Positions 35,062-43,116 of a stretch of 60,078 bases of DNA are shown here, in pieces. Made by a program: the position numbers and the translations under genes. The stretch is from NCBI RefSeq assembly GCF_001613305.1, contig NZ_BDCC01000077.1, forward strand, positions 1-60,078, in the 5' to 3' direction. The notes below the pieces were generated by a model. It did not search any database. It had not been told where the DNA came from and saw only the letters and a list, made by a program, of their open reading frames with translations. Each line of letters begins with the position of its first letter. The first letter of the stretch is position 1. The DNA comes from Nocardia vaccinii NBRC 15922. GTDB taxonomy: Bacteria; Actinomycetota; Actinomycetes; Mycobacteriales; Mycobacteriaceae.

Positions 35062-36183
35062 ATGACGAATCAGCGGAGTTCGTCAGTCGGCGCATTGCCC
35101 GCTGGTCTGATCGACGTGCATACTCACGCGCTCGATCCCGAAATTCCTGACTTGAATGGGCATTTCCCAGGCGACTGGCCGCGGGTGACCCGTCTCGACA
35201 ATTCGCGTGCGCGGGTCACGATCGGTGACCGACCCTATCGGGATGTCGATGACAGATGTTGGTCGATACCGCGCAGGCTGGCTGACATGGACGCCGACGG
35301 CGTTGCGGTCCAAGTGCTTTCGCCGATGCCGGCCACCTTGCTACACGGCAACGACGCTGCCGGTGCGAGGATTCTAGCGGCGGCGCAGAACGACTTCCTG
35401 GCCGAATTATGCAAACAAGCACCCGGCCGGATCCAGGCGTTCGGGGCCGTGCCGCTGCAGGATGTAGCTGCCGCGGTCGACGAGTTGACTCGCTGCGTCG
35501 CCGAGCTCGGGTTGCTGGGTGTCACCATCGGCACACGCGTGGGGGAACGGTCACTCGCCGACGCCGAGTTCGACCCGTTCTTCGATATGGCAGCCGATCT
35601 CGGCGCGGTTGTATTCATCCACCCAGTCGATTATGAGACCGATCCGCGCCTACACAGTCTCGGACTCGGTTTCGGCGCTGGTATGCCGACCGAGACCGGC
35701 ATCAGCGGCGCGTCGTTACTCGCCGGCGACGTCATGCGACGGCGCTCGGCTGGGAAGATCTGCCTCGCTCATGCAGGGGGCACGTTGCCATGGCTGCTCC
35801 CCCGGCTTGACGTGGGTGAGCGGCTGAAGGACCGCGCCGCGACAGACTTGTCCAGCGAACGGGTGCGGACGCTGTTCGTCGATTCCCTCACCTACGACGC
35901 CACCCAGCTGCGAATTGTCGTCGACCGCGTCGGTGGCGACCGGGTGCTGCTGGGTACCGACTATCCCTTCCCCGCACGTGAGCGTCCGCCCGGCCGGGTC
36001 CTGTATGGACTGCCGGACTCTGCCGAGCGAATCGGCCGCGACAACGCACTCGCGCTGTTTCTACCACCGCCCGCGCATGTGGACACCTTCGCAGGACTCC
36101 CCAGAAGTGCGCATGTCGAACAACGACTACCAGCGACAAATACCGCCCCGAGTCAGCCGCGCGGCCGACTCACGACCCGTTAG
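35062..36183 (+). CDS. ACMSD-like amidohydrolase/decarboxylase
   Basis: A 373-residue Amidohydro_2 protein with a complete metal site: H20 and H22 (IDVHTH), H187 (FIHP), H237 (AHAGG) and D300 (GTDYPF). This set is as in 2-amino-3-carboxymuconate-6-semialdehyde decarboxylase and related non-oxidative decarboxylases. ATG 35062 has AAGGAG 6 bp upstream and is better than the TTG at 35026. Standing next to the ring-cleavage genes it could decarboxylate an aromatic acid or a cleavage product. It has a 9-bp gap to the LigB-like gene. Confidence 0.87.
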   Translation: MTNQRSSSVGALPAGLIDVHTHALDPEIPDLNGHFPGDWPRVTRLDNSRARVTIGDRPYRDVDDRCWSIPRRLADMDADGVAVQVLSPMPATLLHGNDAAGARILAAAQNDFLAELCKQAPGRIQAFGAVPLQDVAAAVDELTRCVAELGLLGVTIGTRVGERSLADAEFDPFFDMAADLGAVVFIHPVDYETDPRLHSLGLGFGAGMPTETGISGASLLAGDVMRRRSAGKICLAHAGGTLPWLLPRLDVGERLKDRAATDLSSERVRTLFVDSLTYDATQLRIVVDRVGGDRVLLGTDYPFPARERPPGRVLYGLPDSAERIGRDNALALFLPPPAHVDTFAGLPRSAHVEQRLPATNTAPSQPRGRLTTR

Positions 36184-36191
36184 GAGCATCC

Positions 36192-37265
36192 ATGGGTGAC
36201 ATCCTCGGCCTCGGCCTGACCCACTATCCCATGCTGGCCGGCAAGGACCAGCACATGTCGTCACTGCTCCGCATGACACTCAAGGATCCGGACATCCCGC
36301 AAAGTGAGAAGGACCCTCAAAATTGGCCCGCGGCGATGCGCGCCGAGTGGTCGGATGACAAGGGCCGCGCGGCTGCGGGAACGCACCGGCGACAGCTTCG
36401 CGATGGCCTGGCCCACTGTCGCAAGGCGCTGGACGCCTTCAAACCTGACGTACTGGTGGTCTGGGGCGACGACCAGTACGAGAACTTCCGCGAGGAGATC
36501 GTGCCTCCGTTTTGTGTGCTCGCCTACCCCGATCTAGAGATCCAGCCGCTTGCCGAGCTGGCCCAATTCGGCAGTGCGAACGTTTGGGAACTCCCGACAG
36601 ACACGACGGTCACACTGCGAGGTGCCCCCCAGATCGGCAAGGAATTGGCGGCCGGTCTCCTCGAAGGCGGGTTCGATATGTCGTACTCCTATCGGCCGCG
36701 TGAAGGAATTCATTTCCCGCATGCCATCGCCAACACTCAGCTCTATCTCGACTACGACAATGCCGGCAGCGCCTTCGACTACCCGGTAGTCCCAATCGCG
36801 GTGAACTGCTACGGATCGCATGTTGTCGCACGCCGCGGCGGTGTGGTCAGCTTCGCGCGAATCGCGGCGGGCGAACAGCTCGACCCACCGGCACCCTCGC
36901 CGAGACGTTGCTTCGAACTGGGGCGGGCCGTTGCGGCCACGCTGCGGCAGTCGTCGCATCGGGTGGCGCTGATCGCATCCTCCAGTTGGTCGCACGCGTT
37001 CCTCAATGACAAGGACTGGCATCTGCACCCCGATACGGCATCGGATCGGGCCTACTACGAAGCCCTGGTGGCCGGCGATATCGATAGGTGGCTGCAGGCG
37101 ACTACCGATGACTTGGTTGCCGCAGGGCAGCAGGAAATGCTCAATTGGTTCTGCCTCCTGGGTGCGATGACAGAGCTGAATCAGCCACTGACCTGGTCTA
37201 GTTTCGTCGAGACCGGCATCTTCAATTCCAACAAGTGCTTCGCGGTGTACGAGGTGGCAGCGTGA
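36192..37265 (+). CDS. LigB-fold (class III extradiol dioxygenase-like) protein
   Basis: This 357-residue protein has the LigB superfamily pattern. H11 (GLTHYPML) corresponds to the first iron ligand, E315 (QQEMLNWF) to the Glu ligand, and H268 (SSWSHAFL) to the active-site His. At the second iron-ligand position my alignment shows WGDDQYENF (91-99), where LigB has NDH, so that His is replaced. The protein could be a divergent ring-cleavage dioxygenase or may do another reaction. The C-C hydrolase gene begins at its stop, which supports a ring-cleavage role. Confidence 0.8.
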   Translation: MGDILGLGLTHYPMLAGKDQHMSSLLRMTLKDPDIPQSEKDPQNWPAAMRAEWSDDKGRAAAGTHRRQLRDGLAHCRKALDAFKPDVLVVWGDDQYENFREEIVPPFCVLAYPDLEIQPLAELAQFGSANVWELPTDTTVTLRGAPQIGKELAAGLLEGGFDMSYSYRPREGIHFPHAIANTQLYLDYDNAGSAFDYPVVPIAVNCYGSHVVARRGGVVSFARIAAGEQLDPPAPSPRRCFELGRAVAATLRQSSHRVALIASSSWSHAFLNDKDWHLHPDTASDRAYYEALVAGDIDRWLQATTDDLVAAGQQEMLNWFCLLGAMTELNQPLTWSSFVETGIFNSNKCFAVYEVAA

Positions 37266-38122
37266 TGTCGGTAGAGACCTCGGCGACGTGGGCCAGTGCG
37301 ACCGTTGAGGTCGGTAGTCACTCGACGCACTACCTGGAGGCCGGTGCTGGTGCGCCGATCGTGCTCCTGCACGGCTCGGGCCCCGGTGTCTCGTCGGCGA
37401 CCAATTGGTCGCGAACGATACCGGCGTTGGCACAACGATTCCGCGTACTCGCCCCCGAGATGTTGGGCTTCGGTGGCACAGCCCGCCTCGAGGGGCAGGA
37501 GTATTCGATGGATATGTGGGTCGACCAGGTCATCGGCTTTCTCGACGCGATCGGACTTGACCGGGCGTGTTTCGTCGGCAACTCCCTCGGCGGCGTTGTC
37601 ACGCTCCAGCTGGCGATGCGCTACCCCGAGCGGATCGAGCGCATGGTGTTGATGGGCGCACCCGGAGTTGGCATGACGATGACCGAGGGACTGAAAGCCC
37701 TGCGGGCCTACGAACCGTCCCTCGAGAATATGCGCGAGCTGCTCACCAAGCATTTTGCCTACAATCCGGCGATTGTCACCGACGAATTGATACGGGCGAG
37801 GTACCACGCCAGTGCGGCTCCCGGCGAACTGGAGAACTACCGCGCCATTCACCGCGGCCAGGTATCGAAGGTCAACCAACCGCTCACCGCCGAAGCGGTA
37901 CGCGGCATCGATGCGCCCGCACTAGTCGTGCATGGCAGGGAAGACCGGGTGGTCTCGCCGGAAGTCGCGTGGACCATGGCCAATCTGATACCGGATGCAG
38001 AGCTTCACCTGTTCCCTCGCTGTGGCCATTGGACGCAGCTGGAGCATGCGGACGAGTTCAACCGGCTCGTGGGCGACTTCTTCGCGCGAGGCACCGACAC
38101 CACCAAAGGAGGCCGGATATGA
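37265..38122 (+). CDS. Alpha/beta hydrolase, likely meta-cleavage product (C-C) hydrolase
   Basis: A 285-residue alpha/beta hydrolase with the triad S107 (GNSLGG), D227 (HGREDRVV) and H255 (RCGHWTQLEH), and LLHGSGPGVSS as oxyanion strand. These motifs match HsaD/BphD/MhpC-type hydrolases that cleave the C-C bond of ring-fission products. ATG 37265 overlaps the previous stop by one base; GTG 37262 is possible. The Rieske alpha gene overlaps its end by 4 bp. Confidence 0.9.
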   Translation: MSVETSATWASATVEVGSHSTHYLEAGAGAPIVLLHGSGPGVSSATNWSRTIPALAQRFRVLAPEMLGFGGTARLEGQEYSMDMWVDQVIGFLDAIGLDRACFVGNSLGGVVTLQLAMRYPERIERMVLMGAPGVGMTMTEGLKALRAYEPSLENMRELLTKHFAYNPAIVTDELIRARYHASAAPGELENYRAIHRGQVSKVNQPLTAEAVRGIDAPALVVHGREDRVVSPEVAWTMANLIPDAELHLFPRCGHWTQLEHADEFNRLVGDFFARGTDTTKGGRI

Positions 38123-39399
38123 CCACCCTCGAGCAGAATACGCAGGGCAGTGACGTGATCCATGAGGACCGCGACAACAACGTGTTTCGCGTGCACCGGT
38201 CAGCGATGACTTCGCCGGAGATCGCCGAAGCGGAACTCGATCGGATATTTTCCACCTGCTGGCTATATGTCGGGCATACCTCGGAAGTGCGCCGACCCGG
38301 CGACTATGTGCGCCGTGTTGTCGGTGGTCGACCGGTGTTCATGGTCCGTGGCCACCAGTCCGATCAGATCAAGGTATTTCACAACACGTGCCCACACCGA
38401 GGTGCCCTCGTCTGCCGCACCGATGCTGGCAATGCCCGAGCCTTCCAGTGCTTTTACCACGCGTGGACATTCAACAGCGAAGGTGCGCTGACCGGTGTGC
38501 CCGGGCGTGACGCCTATGCCGACGGCATCGACCTGGAGGCGCTGTCGCTGAAGCAGGTCGCTCGAGTCGCCGAATATCGCGGATTCGTCTTCGCTTGCTT
38601 CGATGCCGACGCCGTCGACCTGGAGGCGTACCTCGGCAATGCCCGCCCATATCTCGACCTGGTGGTCGACTCGATGCGTGACCCGGAGGTCGTCGGGGGC
38701 AGCAACCAGTACGCGATGAATGCCAACTGGAAGTTGCTGGTCGAGAACAGTATCGACGGCTATCATGCGCCGTCCACCCACGCCACATACGTGAAGTACC
38801 TCGCTTCGCAGGGCACGGATCTGAAGAGCGGGGCGGGGTCCGGAAACGCCGGCTACGACCTCGGCAACGGGCACGGGGTCATCGAGTACGGCGCCTCATG
38901 GGGCCGCCCGATCGCAAAATGGGCGCCGGCTTTCGGCGAGGACGCTCGGGAGGAACTGGACGCTATCAAAGCGGACCTGATCAACAGGTTCGGTGAAGAG
39001 CGGGGGCGTCGGATGGCCGAGACCAACCGCAACTTGCTCATCTTCCCGAACCTTGTCATCAACGACATCATGGCGGTCACCATCCGCACTTTCACCTCTG
39101 CCGGGCCCAACCGGCTAGAGGTCAATGCCTGGCAGCTTGCCCCGGCCGACGAGCTACCCGAGGTCCGCGCCAGCCGACTCGACAACTTCCTTACTTTCCT
39201 CGGGCCCGGGGGCTTTGCGACACCCGATGACCTCGAGGCCCTCGAATCGTGCCAGCAGGGCTTCGCGAGTGGCGGAGTCGACTGGAGCGACATTTCCCGC
39301 GGTATGGGGCGGCGTGCCCGTCACGACGACGAGGAACAGATTCGCGCATTCTGGCGCGAATGGCACCGACGGATGACCATGCAGGAGGGGCGGGCATGA
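38119..39399 (+). CDS. Rieske ring-hydroxylating dioxygenase, large (alpha) subunit
   Basis: A 426-residue alpha subunit. The Rieske cluster ligands are C91, H93, C111 and H114 (CPH and CFYH, 17 residues apart). The mononuclear iron site has H216 and H221 with the bridging D213 in ENSIDGYHAPSTH. Start ATG 38119 is preceded by AAAGGAGG; the frame extends upstream inside the hydrolase gene, but that is a shadow. With the beta subunit downstream it should add O2 to an aromatic ring to give a cis-dihydrodiol. No ferredoxin or reductase gene is encoded next to it. Confidence 0.93.
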   Translation: MTTLEQNTQGSDVIHEDRDNNVFRVHRSAMTSPEIAEAELDRIFSTCWLYVGHTSEVRRPGDYVRRVVGGRPVFMVRGHQSDQIKVFHNTCPHRGALVCRTDAGNARAFQCFYHAWTFNSEGALTGVPGRDAYADGIDLEALSLKQVARVAEYRGFVFACFDADAVDLEAYLGNARPYLDLVVDSMRDPEVVGGSNQYAMNANWKLLVENSIDGYHAPSTHATYVKYLASQGTDLKSGAGSGNAGYDLGNGHGVIEYGASWGRPIAKWAPAFGEDAREELDAIKADLINRFGEERGRRMAETNRNLLIFPNLVINDIMAVTIRTFTSAGPNRLEVNAWQLAPADELPEVRASRLDNFLTFLGPGGFATPDDLEALESCQQGFASGGVDWSDISRGMGRRARHDDEEQIRAFWREWHRRMTMQEGRA

Positions 39400-39905
39400 A
39401 TACCGCTATTTCGGACACGGCTTTGCCGATCGTGACGCGCGGCGATGTCGAGGACTTGCTTTACCGTGAGGCCGAGCTGCTCGACCGTTGGGAACTCGAC
39501 GAGTGGCTGGGACTGTATACCGAGGATGCGTCGTACGTCGTCCCCACCAACGACCTTCCTGGGGGAAACCCCGACCACGACATGGTCCTGATCGACGATG
39601 ATCGGTCGCGTATGCAGGCGCGGGTCAACCGGCTCAAGAGCCGTATGGCGCACCGCGAGTACCCGCACTCCCGCACCAGCCATCAGATCACCAACATCCG
39701 CCTGGGGGAGTGGTCCGGCGAACGGCTCGCCGTCAAGGCGGAGTTCACGGTGTGGCGCTACCGCGGTGAGCGCGGTGGCGCCTACTGCGGCCATTACGAG
39801 TACCAGATGGTCATTATCGACGGCGCACTCCGGATCGCGGCCAAGCGCGTCGAACTCGCGATGACCACGCTCCGGGGCGTCGGTGACGTCGCGATAGTCC
39901 TGTGA
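39396..39905 (+). CDS. Ring-hydroxylating dioxygenase, small (beta) subunit
   Basis: A 169-residue protein of the cystatin-like/NTF2 fold used by dioxygenase beta subunits. It has FLYREAELLDRWELDEWLGLYTED-type features (seen at residues 19-41), the RMAHREYPHSRTSHQITN segment, and a C-terminal strand pair. It overlaps the alpha gene by 4 bp. It is structural in most systems, holding the alpha3-beta3 hexamer. Confidence 0.92.
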   Translation: MNTAISDTALPIVTRGDVEDLLYREAELLDRWELDEWLGLYTEDASYVVPTNDLPGGNPDHDMVLIDDDRSRMQARVNRLKSRMAHREYPHSRTSHQITNIRLGEWSGERLAVKAEFTVWRYRGERGGAYCGHYEYQMVIIDGALRIAAKRVELAMTTLRGVGDVAIVL

Positions 39906-40690
39906 CCGGGCCCTCCGAGCGGCCCCTCTCGGGACAAGGGGCGATCGTTACCGGTGGCGCAACAGGCATCGGGCTGGCGATCACCCGGCGCTTGCTGCGC
40001 GATGGAGCCCGGGTGACGGTTGCGGCACTTCGCGACGCCGAGCTGGAGCAGGGCCGCGCCGCGCTCGCCGCAGAGGGATTCGAGATCGGTGGCGTAGTCG
40101 GCGATCTGTCTCGGGCCGAGGACGTGCAGAACCTGCTCGAGGTCGCGGTTGATCAGCTCGGGACGGTCGAGGTGCTCGTCAACAACGCCGGCGGTGGTGT
40201 CATACGGCCCACGCTGGAACATTCCGAGCGGACTCTGCAAGCGACGATCGATAACAATCTCTGGACCACGGTGCGCTGCTGCCTGGCTCTGCTGCCGCAC
40301 ATGCGTGAACACCGGTACGGCCGCATCGTCAACATCGGGGCCGAGTCGGTCCGCAACGGTTTGCTCGACCACGCGATTTACAACGCCGCCAAGGGGGGTG
40401 TGCACGGACTCACCACCGGACTTGCTCGTGAGTTCGCCGATGTCGGCATCACTGTCAACGTGGTCGCACCGTCGTACGTAATGACATCCGCCGTGCGACA
40501 CGCGATCGACGCCGGTGCGGTCAGTGAACAAATGACGCGTGTCCTGACGCAGGCGGTCGACTCCATCCCTATCGGCCGTCCCGGTACTCCGGACGAAGTG
40601 GCCGCGGCGGTCGCCTTTCTCGCTCGCCCCGACGCAGCGTTCGTGACCGGACAGATCGTCAGTGTCAATGGCGGATCGAGTATGGCCTGA
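39902..40690 (+). CDS. SDR-family dehydrogenase, probable cis-dihydrodiol dehydrogenase
   Basis: A 262-residue short-chain dehydrogenase. It has TGGATGIG (17-24) for NAD(P), NNAGGG, and the catalytic Y160-K164 in YNAAKGG. The GTG start overlaps the beta-subunit stop by 4 bp. Its position right after the dioxygenase subunits suggests that it re-aromatises the dihydrodiol to a catechol. From sequence alone it could also be a ketoacyl reductase. Confidence 0.87.
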   Translation: MTGPSERPLSGQGAIVTGGATGIGLAITRRLLRDGARVTVAALRDAELEQGRAALAAEGFEIGGVVGDLSRAEDVQNLLEVAVDQLGTVEVLVNNAGGGVIRPTLEHSERTLQATIDNNLWTTVRCCLALLPHMREHRYGRIVNIGAESVRNGLLDHAIYNAAKGGVHGLTTGLAREFADVGITVNVVAPSYVMTSAVRHAIDAGAVSEQMTRVLTQAVDSIPIGRPGTPDEVAAAVAFLARPDAAFVTGQIVSVNGGSSMA

Positions 40691-40780
40691 ATCAGGTTTC
40701 ACATCGAAGAACGTCAGCCCCATCGCTGACCCGTGCGCGTCACGATGGATAAGCAGTCACAACCGAAAGAGTAGGCACCG

Positions 40781-41896
40781 ATGGTCGATTTGACCGTGCG
40801 CGAGGAGACCACGAGTCTTCTCGAAGTCATCACCCGCTTCGGCGCGGAGGCGATCCGCCCGTCAGCGGGAGAAGCTGAGATCCAAATGCAGCCGCAGCCT
40901 GGCCTGGCTGCCCGATTGCGTCAGATCGGGGTCGTGCCGGGCGTCTCGGAGGAGCACGGTGGCCAAGGCGAACTGGAGCCGGAGGACGCGCTCCTGGTCG
41001 CCGAGGCGCTGGCCCACGCCGATGCTGGTGTTGCCTACGAATTGCTCGCTGCCAGCCACGCGGCTCTGGTGCTGCGCAGGGTCGGCGACCACGCCCAGCG
41101 CGTGGCATATCTGCCACGGCTCGCTGACGGAGCTGCCGCCTCGGTGCTGTATTACGAGGGATTCGGTCGCGGTCCCTCGGAGCTGGAGGCCACCGCGACA
41201 GCCGACGGCGACGACTACATTCTGTCCGGTCGTAAGATTGCCGTGGTCCGCCCCCAGGACAGCGATGTCGCAGTCGTCGTCGCCCGGGCGGCGGGCGGCA
41301 CTGCCGCCTTCGTCCTCGAACGGCATGAGGTCGAGAGGCTCACGGTGTGGCGCGACGATCAAGCCACGGGCAAGCTCGGCATCAAGGCCGCTCGCACTGG
41401 CGTCGTCGAGCTGGGCGGTGTCCGGGTGCCGGGCGACCGTCGGCTCACCGGTAATCCGCTGGACCTTGCTCGGGCGATCGCTCACATGCGCGCCCAGCAC
41501 GCTGCCCTGGCGCTTGGTGCCGCGCGCGCCAGCCAGGAATATGCGCGTGCCTACGCCGCGGAGCGGGTCGCCTTCGGCAAGCACATCATCGAATACCAAG
41601 GTGTCGCGTTCCCGCTGGCCGATGTCGCGACCGGGCTCGAGGCCAACCGGCTCAACCTGCTCGCACTTGTGCTCGACGTGGAGACTCTCGAAGACCCGGC
41701 GTTGATAGAGCGCCGTACCACCCTCGCGGTCAATCGGACCTTCAAGCACTGCCTCGACGCGACCCGTGTCGGTATCAACTCGCTCGGCGGCCACGGCTAC
41801 CTGATGGATCACCCGGTCGAACGGTGGTACCGCGCGGTGGCGACCCTCGCCGCCATCGACTTCGACCCGCTTGCCAGCGACCTCGACGCCATCTAA
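40781..41896 (+). CDS. Acyl-CoA dehydrogenase-like subunit lacking the C-terminal catalytic Glu motif
   Basis: A 371-residue acyl-CoA dehydrogenase. The loop usually reading SEPxxGSD is degenerate here (FGRGPSELEATA). The C-terminal domain keeps ERVAFGKHIIEYQGVAFPL and NSLGGHGYLMDHPVERWYR but lacks the EGTxxIQ segment that carries the base in MCAD-type enzymes. The next gene (24 bp on) encodes a dehydrogenase that has it. The two probably form an alpha2-beta2 enzyme with one active site per pair. Confidence 0.87.
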   Translation: MVDLTVREETTSLLEVITRFGAEAIRPSAGEAEIQMQPQPGLAARLRQIGVVPGVSEEHGGQGELEPEDALLVAEALAHADAGVAYELLAASHAALVLRRVGDHAQRVAYLPRLADGAAASVLYYEGFGRGPSELEATATADGDDYILSGRKIAVVRPQDSDVAVVVARAAGGTAAFVLERHEVERLTVWRDDQATGKLGIKAARTGVVELGGVRVPGDRRLTGNPLDLARAIAHMRAQHAALALGAARASQEYARAYAAERVAFGKHIIEYQGVAFPLADVATGLEANRLNLLALVLDVETLEDPALIERRTTLAVNRTFKHCLDATRVGINSLGGHGYLMDHPVERWYRAVATLAAIDFDPLASDLDAI

Positions 41897-41919
41897 CCCA
41901 CCCGATTAGGAGACCTCCC

Positions 41920-43116
41920 GTGGACCTCAATCTCAGCGCACCGACCAAAGCGCTGCTCAACGAGCTGCGTGAATGGTCGATCAGCGAAATCCGCCCGCTC
42001 GCTCGCGAAACCGATCGACTGCACGCTATTCCCGAGGCGGCGCAGAAAGCGCTGGCCAACGCACCACTGCAGACCAGCCCCTTCGGCGGGCGCATCGAAT
42101 ACCCCGAGCGGTTCGGCCCGATGCTCACTACGGGCAAGGACGGCAGCTATGCGCTGGCCTACGCCTGTGCCGAGGAGATGGTCTATGGCGACGTTCTCAG
42201 CCTGGTTCTCGCGAAAGGCAACGGCATCGGCGGCAAGGTGGTGCGACTGATGGGCAACCCCGAGCAGGTCGCGTACTGGGCCGACGGCCTCGACGCCGGG
42301 GAGTTCTCCTACTCCGGATTCGCGCTCACCGAACCACACTGCGGATCCGATGCGTCGGCGCTCAAAACCCGCGCCGTCCGCGAGGGCGACGAGTGGGTGA
42401 TCAATGGGCACAAGCAGTTCTGCACTGGCGGTGCCATCTCTGACTTCATCGTCGTCTTCGTTACCGTAGACCCTACCCGGCGTTCCCAGGGCATCCGCGG
42501 GTTCATCGTCCCAAAGGGCACGCCAGGGCTGTCGATCGTGCGAGCCAACGAGAACAAAATGGGCAGCCGCGTTTTCATCACCAGTGAGCTGAGCCTGGAT
42601 GACGTCCGGATTCCTGTCGAGAACATGCTCGGATGGCCGACTCCGGATGTCAGCGGCTTCGCGAGCGCGATGAAGACCCTGGACACCACTCGCGCATCCG
42701 TCGCCGCGATGTGCGCTGGCATCGCTCAGGCCTCGATCGACCAGGGCCGGCAATACCTCGCGGAGAATCGGAGCGCCTTCAGCATCCAGCGCGCCCGCCG
42801 CTTCGACGACGAGCTCGACCGGATGGACTCCGCGATCCAAACTTGCCGCTACCTCGCCCGTCGCGCCGCATGGCGCGTCGACCACGCCCTTCCGCACGGC
42901 CGCGAAGCGTCCCTGGCCAAGGCATACGCCCCGCCTCTCGCAGAGAAGGTCATCGGGCGGATTCTGCAATGGATGGGTCCCGATGGCTACTCCGAGGAAT
43001 ACCTCGTCGAAAAGTGGTATCGGGATATCAAGATCCAGGACATCTGGGAAGGCACGGGAAACATCCAGCGGATGGTGATCACCCGCACGCACGATCTTGC
43101 CGCTATCCCGGTCTGA
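41920..43116 (+). CDS. Acyl-CoA dehydrogenase, catalytic partner
   Basis: A 398-residue acyl-CoA dehydrogenase starting at GTG 41920 (AGGAGA upstream). It carries TEPHCGSDASAL, a FCTGGAISDF segment, and the C-terminal DIWEGTGNIQR, where Glu is the expected catalytic base. It belongs with the Asp/Glu-poor subunit encoded upstream. Its stop overlaps the GMC oxidase start (TGATG). It should form the enoyl-CoA in side-chain beta-oxidation. Confidence 0.9.
   Translation: MDLNLSAPTKALLNELREWSISEIRPLARETDRLHAIPEAAQKALANAPLQTSPFGGRIEYPERFGPMLTTGKDGSYALAYACAEEMVYGDVLSLVLAKGNGIGGKVVRLMGNPEQVAYWADGLDAGEFSYSGFALTEPHCGSDASALKTRAVREGDEWVINGHKQFCTGGAISDFIVVFVTVDPTRRSQGIRGFIVPKGTPGLSIVRANENKMGSRVFITSELSLDDVRIPVENMLGWPTPDVSGFASAMKTLDTTRASVAAMCAGIAQASIDQGRQYLAENRSAFSIQRARRFDDELDRMDSAIQTCRYLARRAAWRVDHALPHGREASLAKAYAPPLAEKVIGRILQWMGPDGYSEEYLVEKWYRDIKIQDIWEGTGNIQRMVITRTHDLAAIPV

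Noticed and set aside
41893..43092. Long - strand open frame opposite the acyl-CoA dehydrogenase
   Set aside because: Shadow of a real gene; the + strand protein has complete family motifs.
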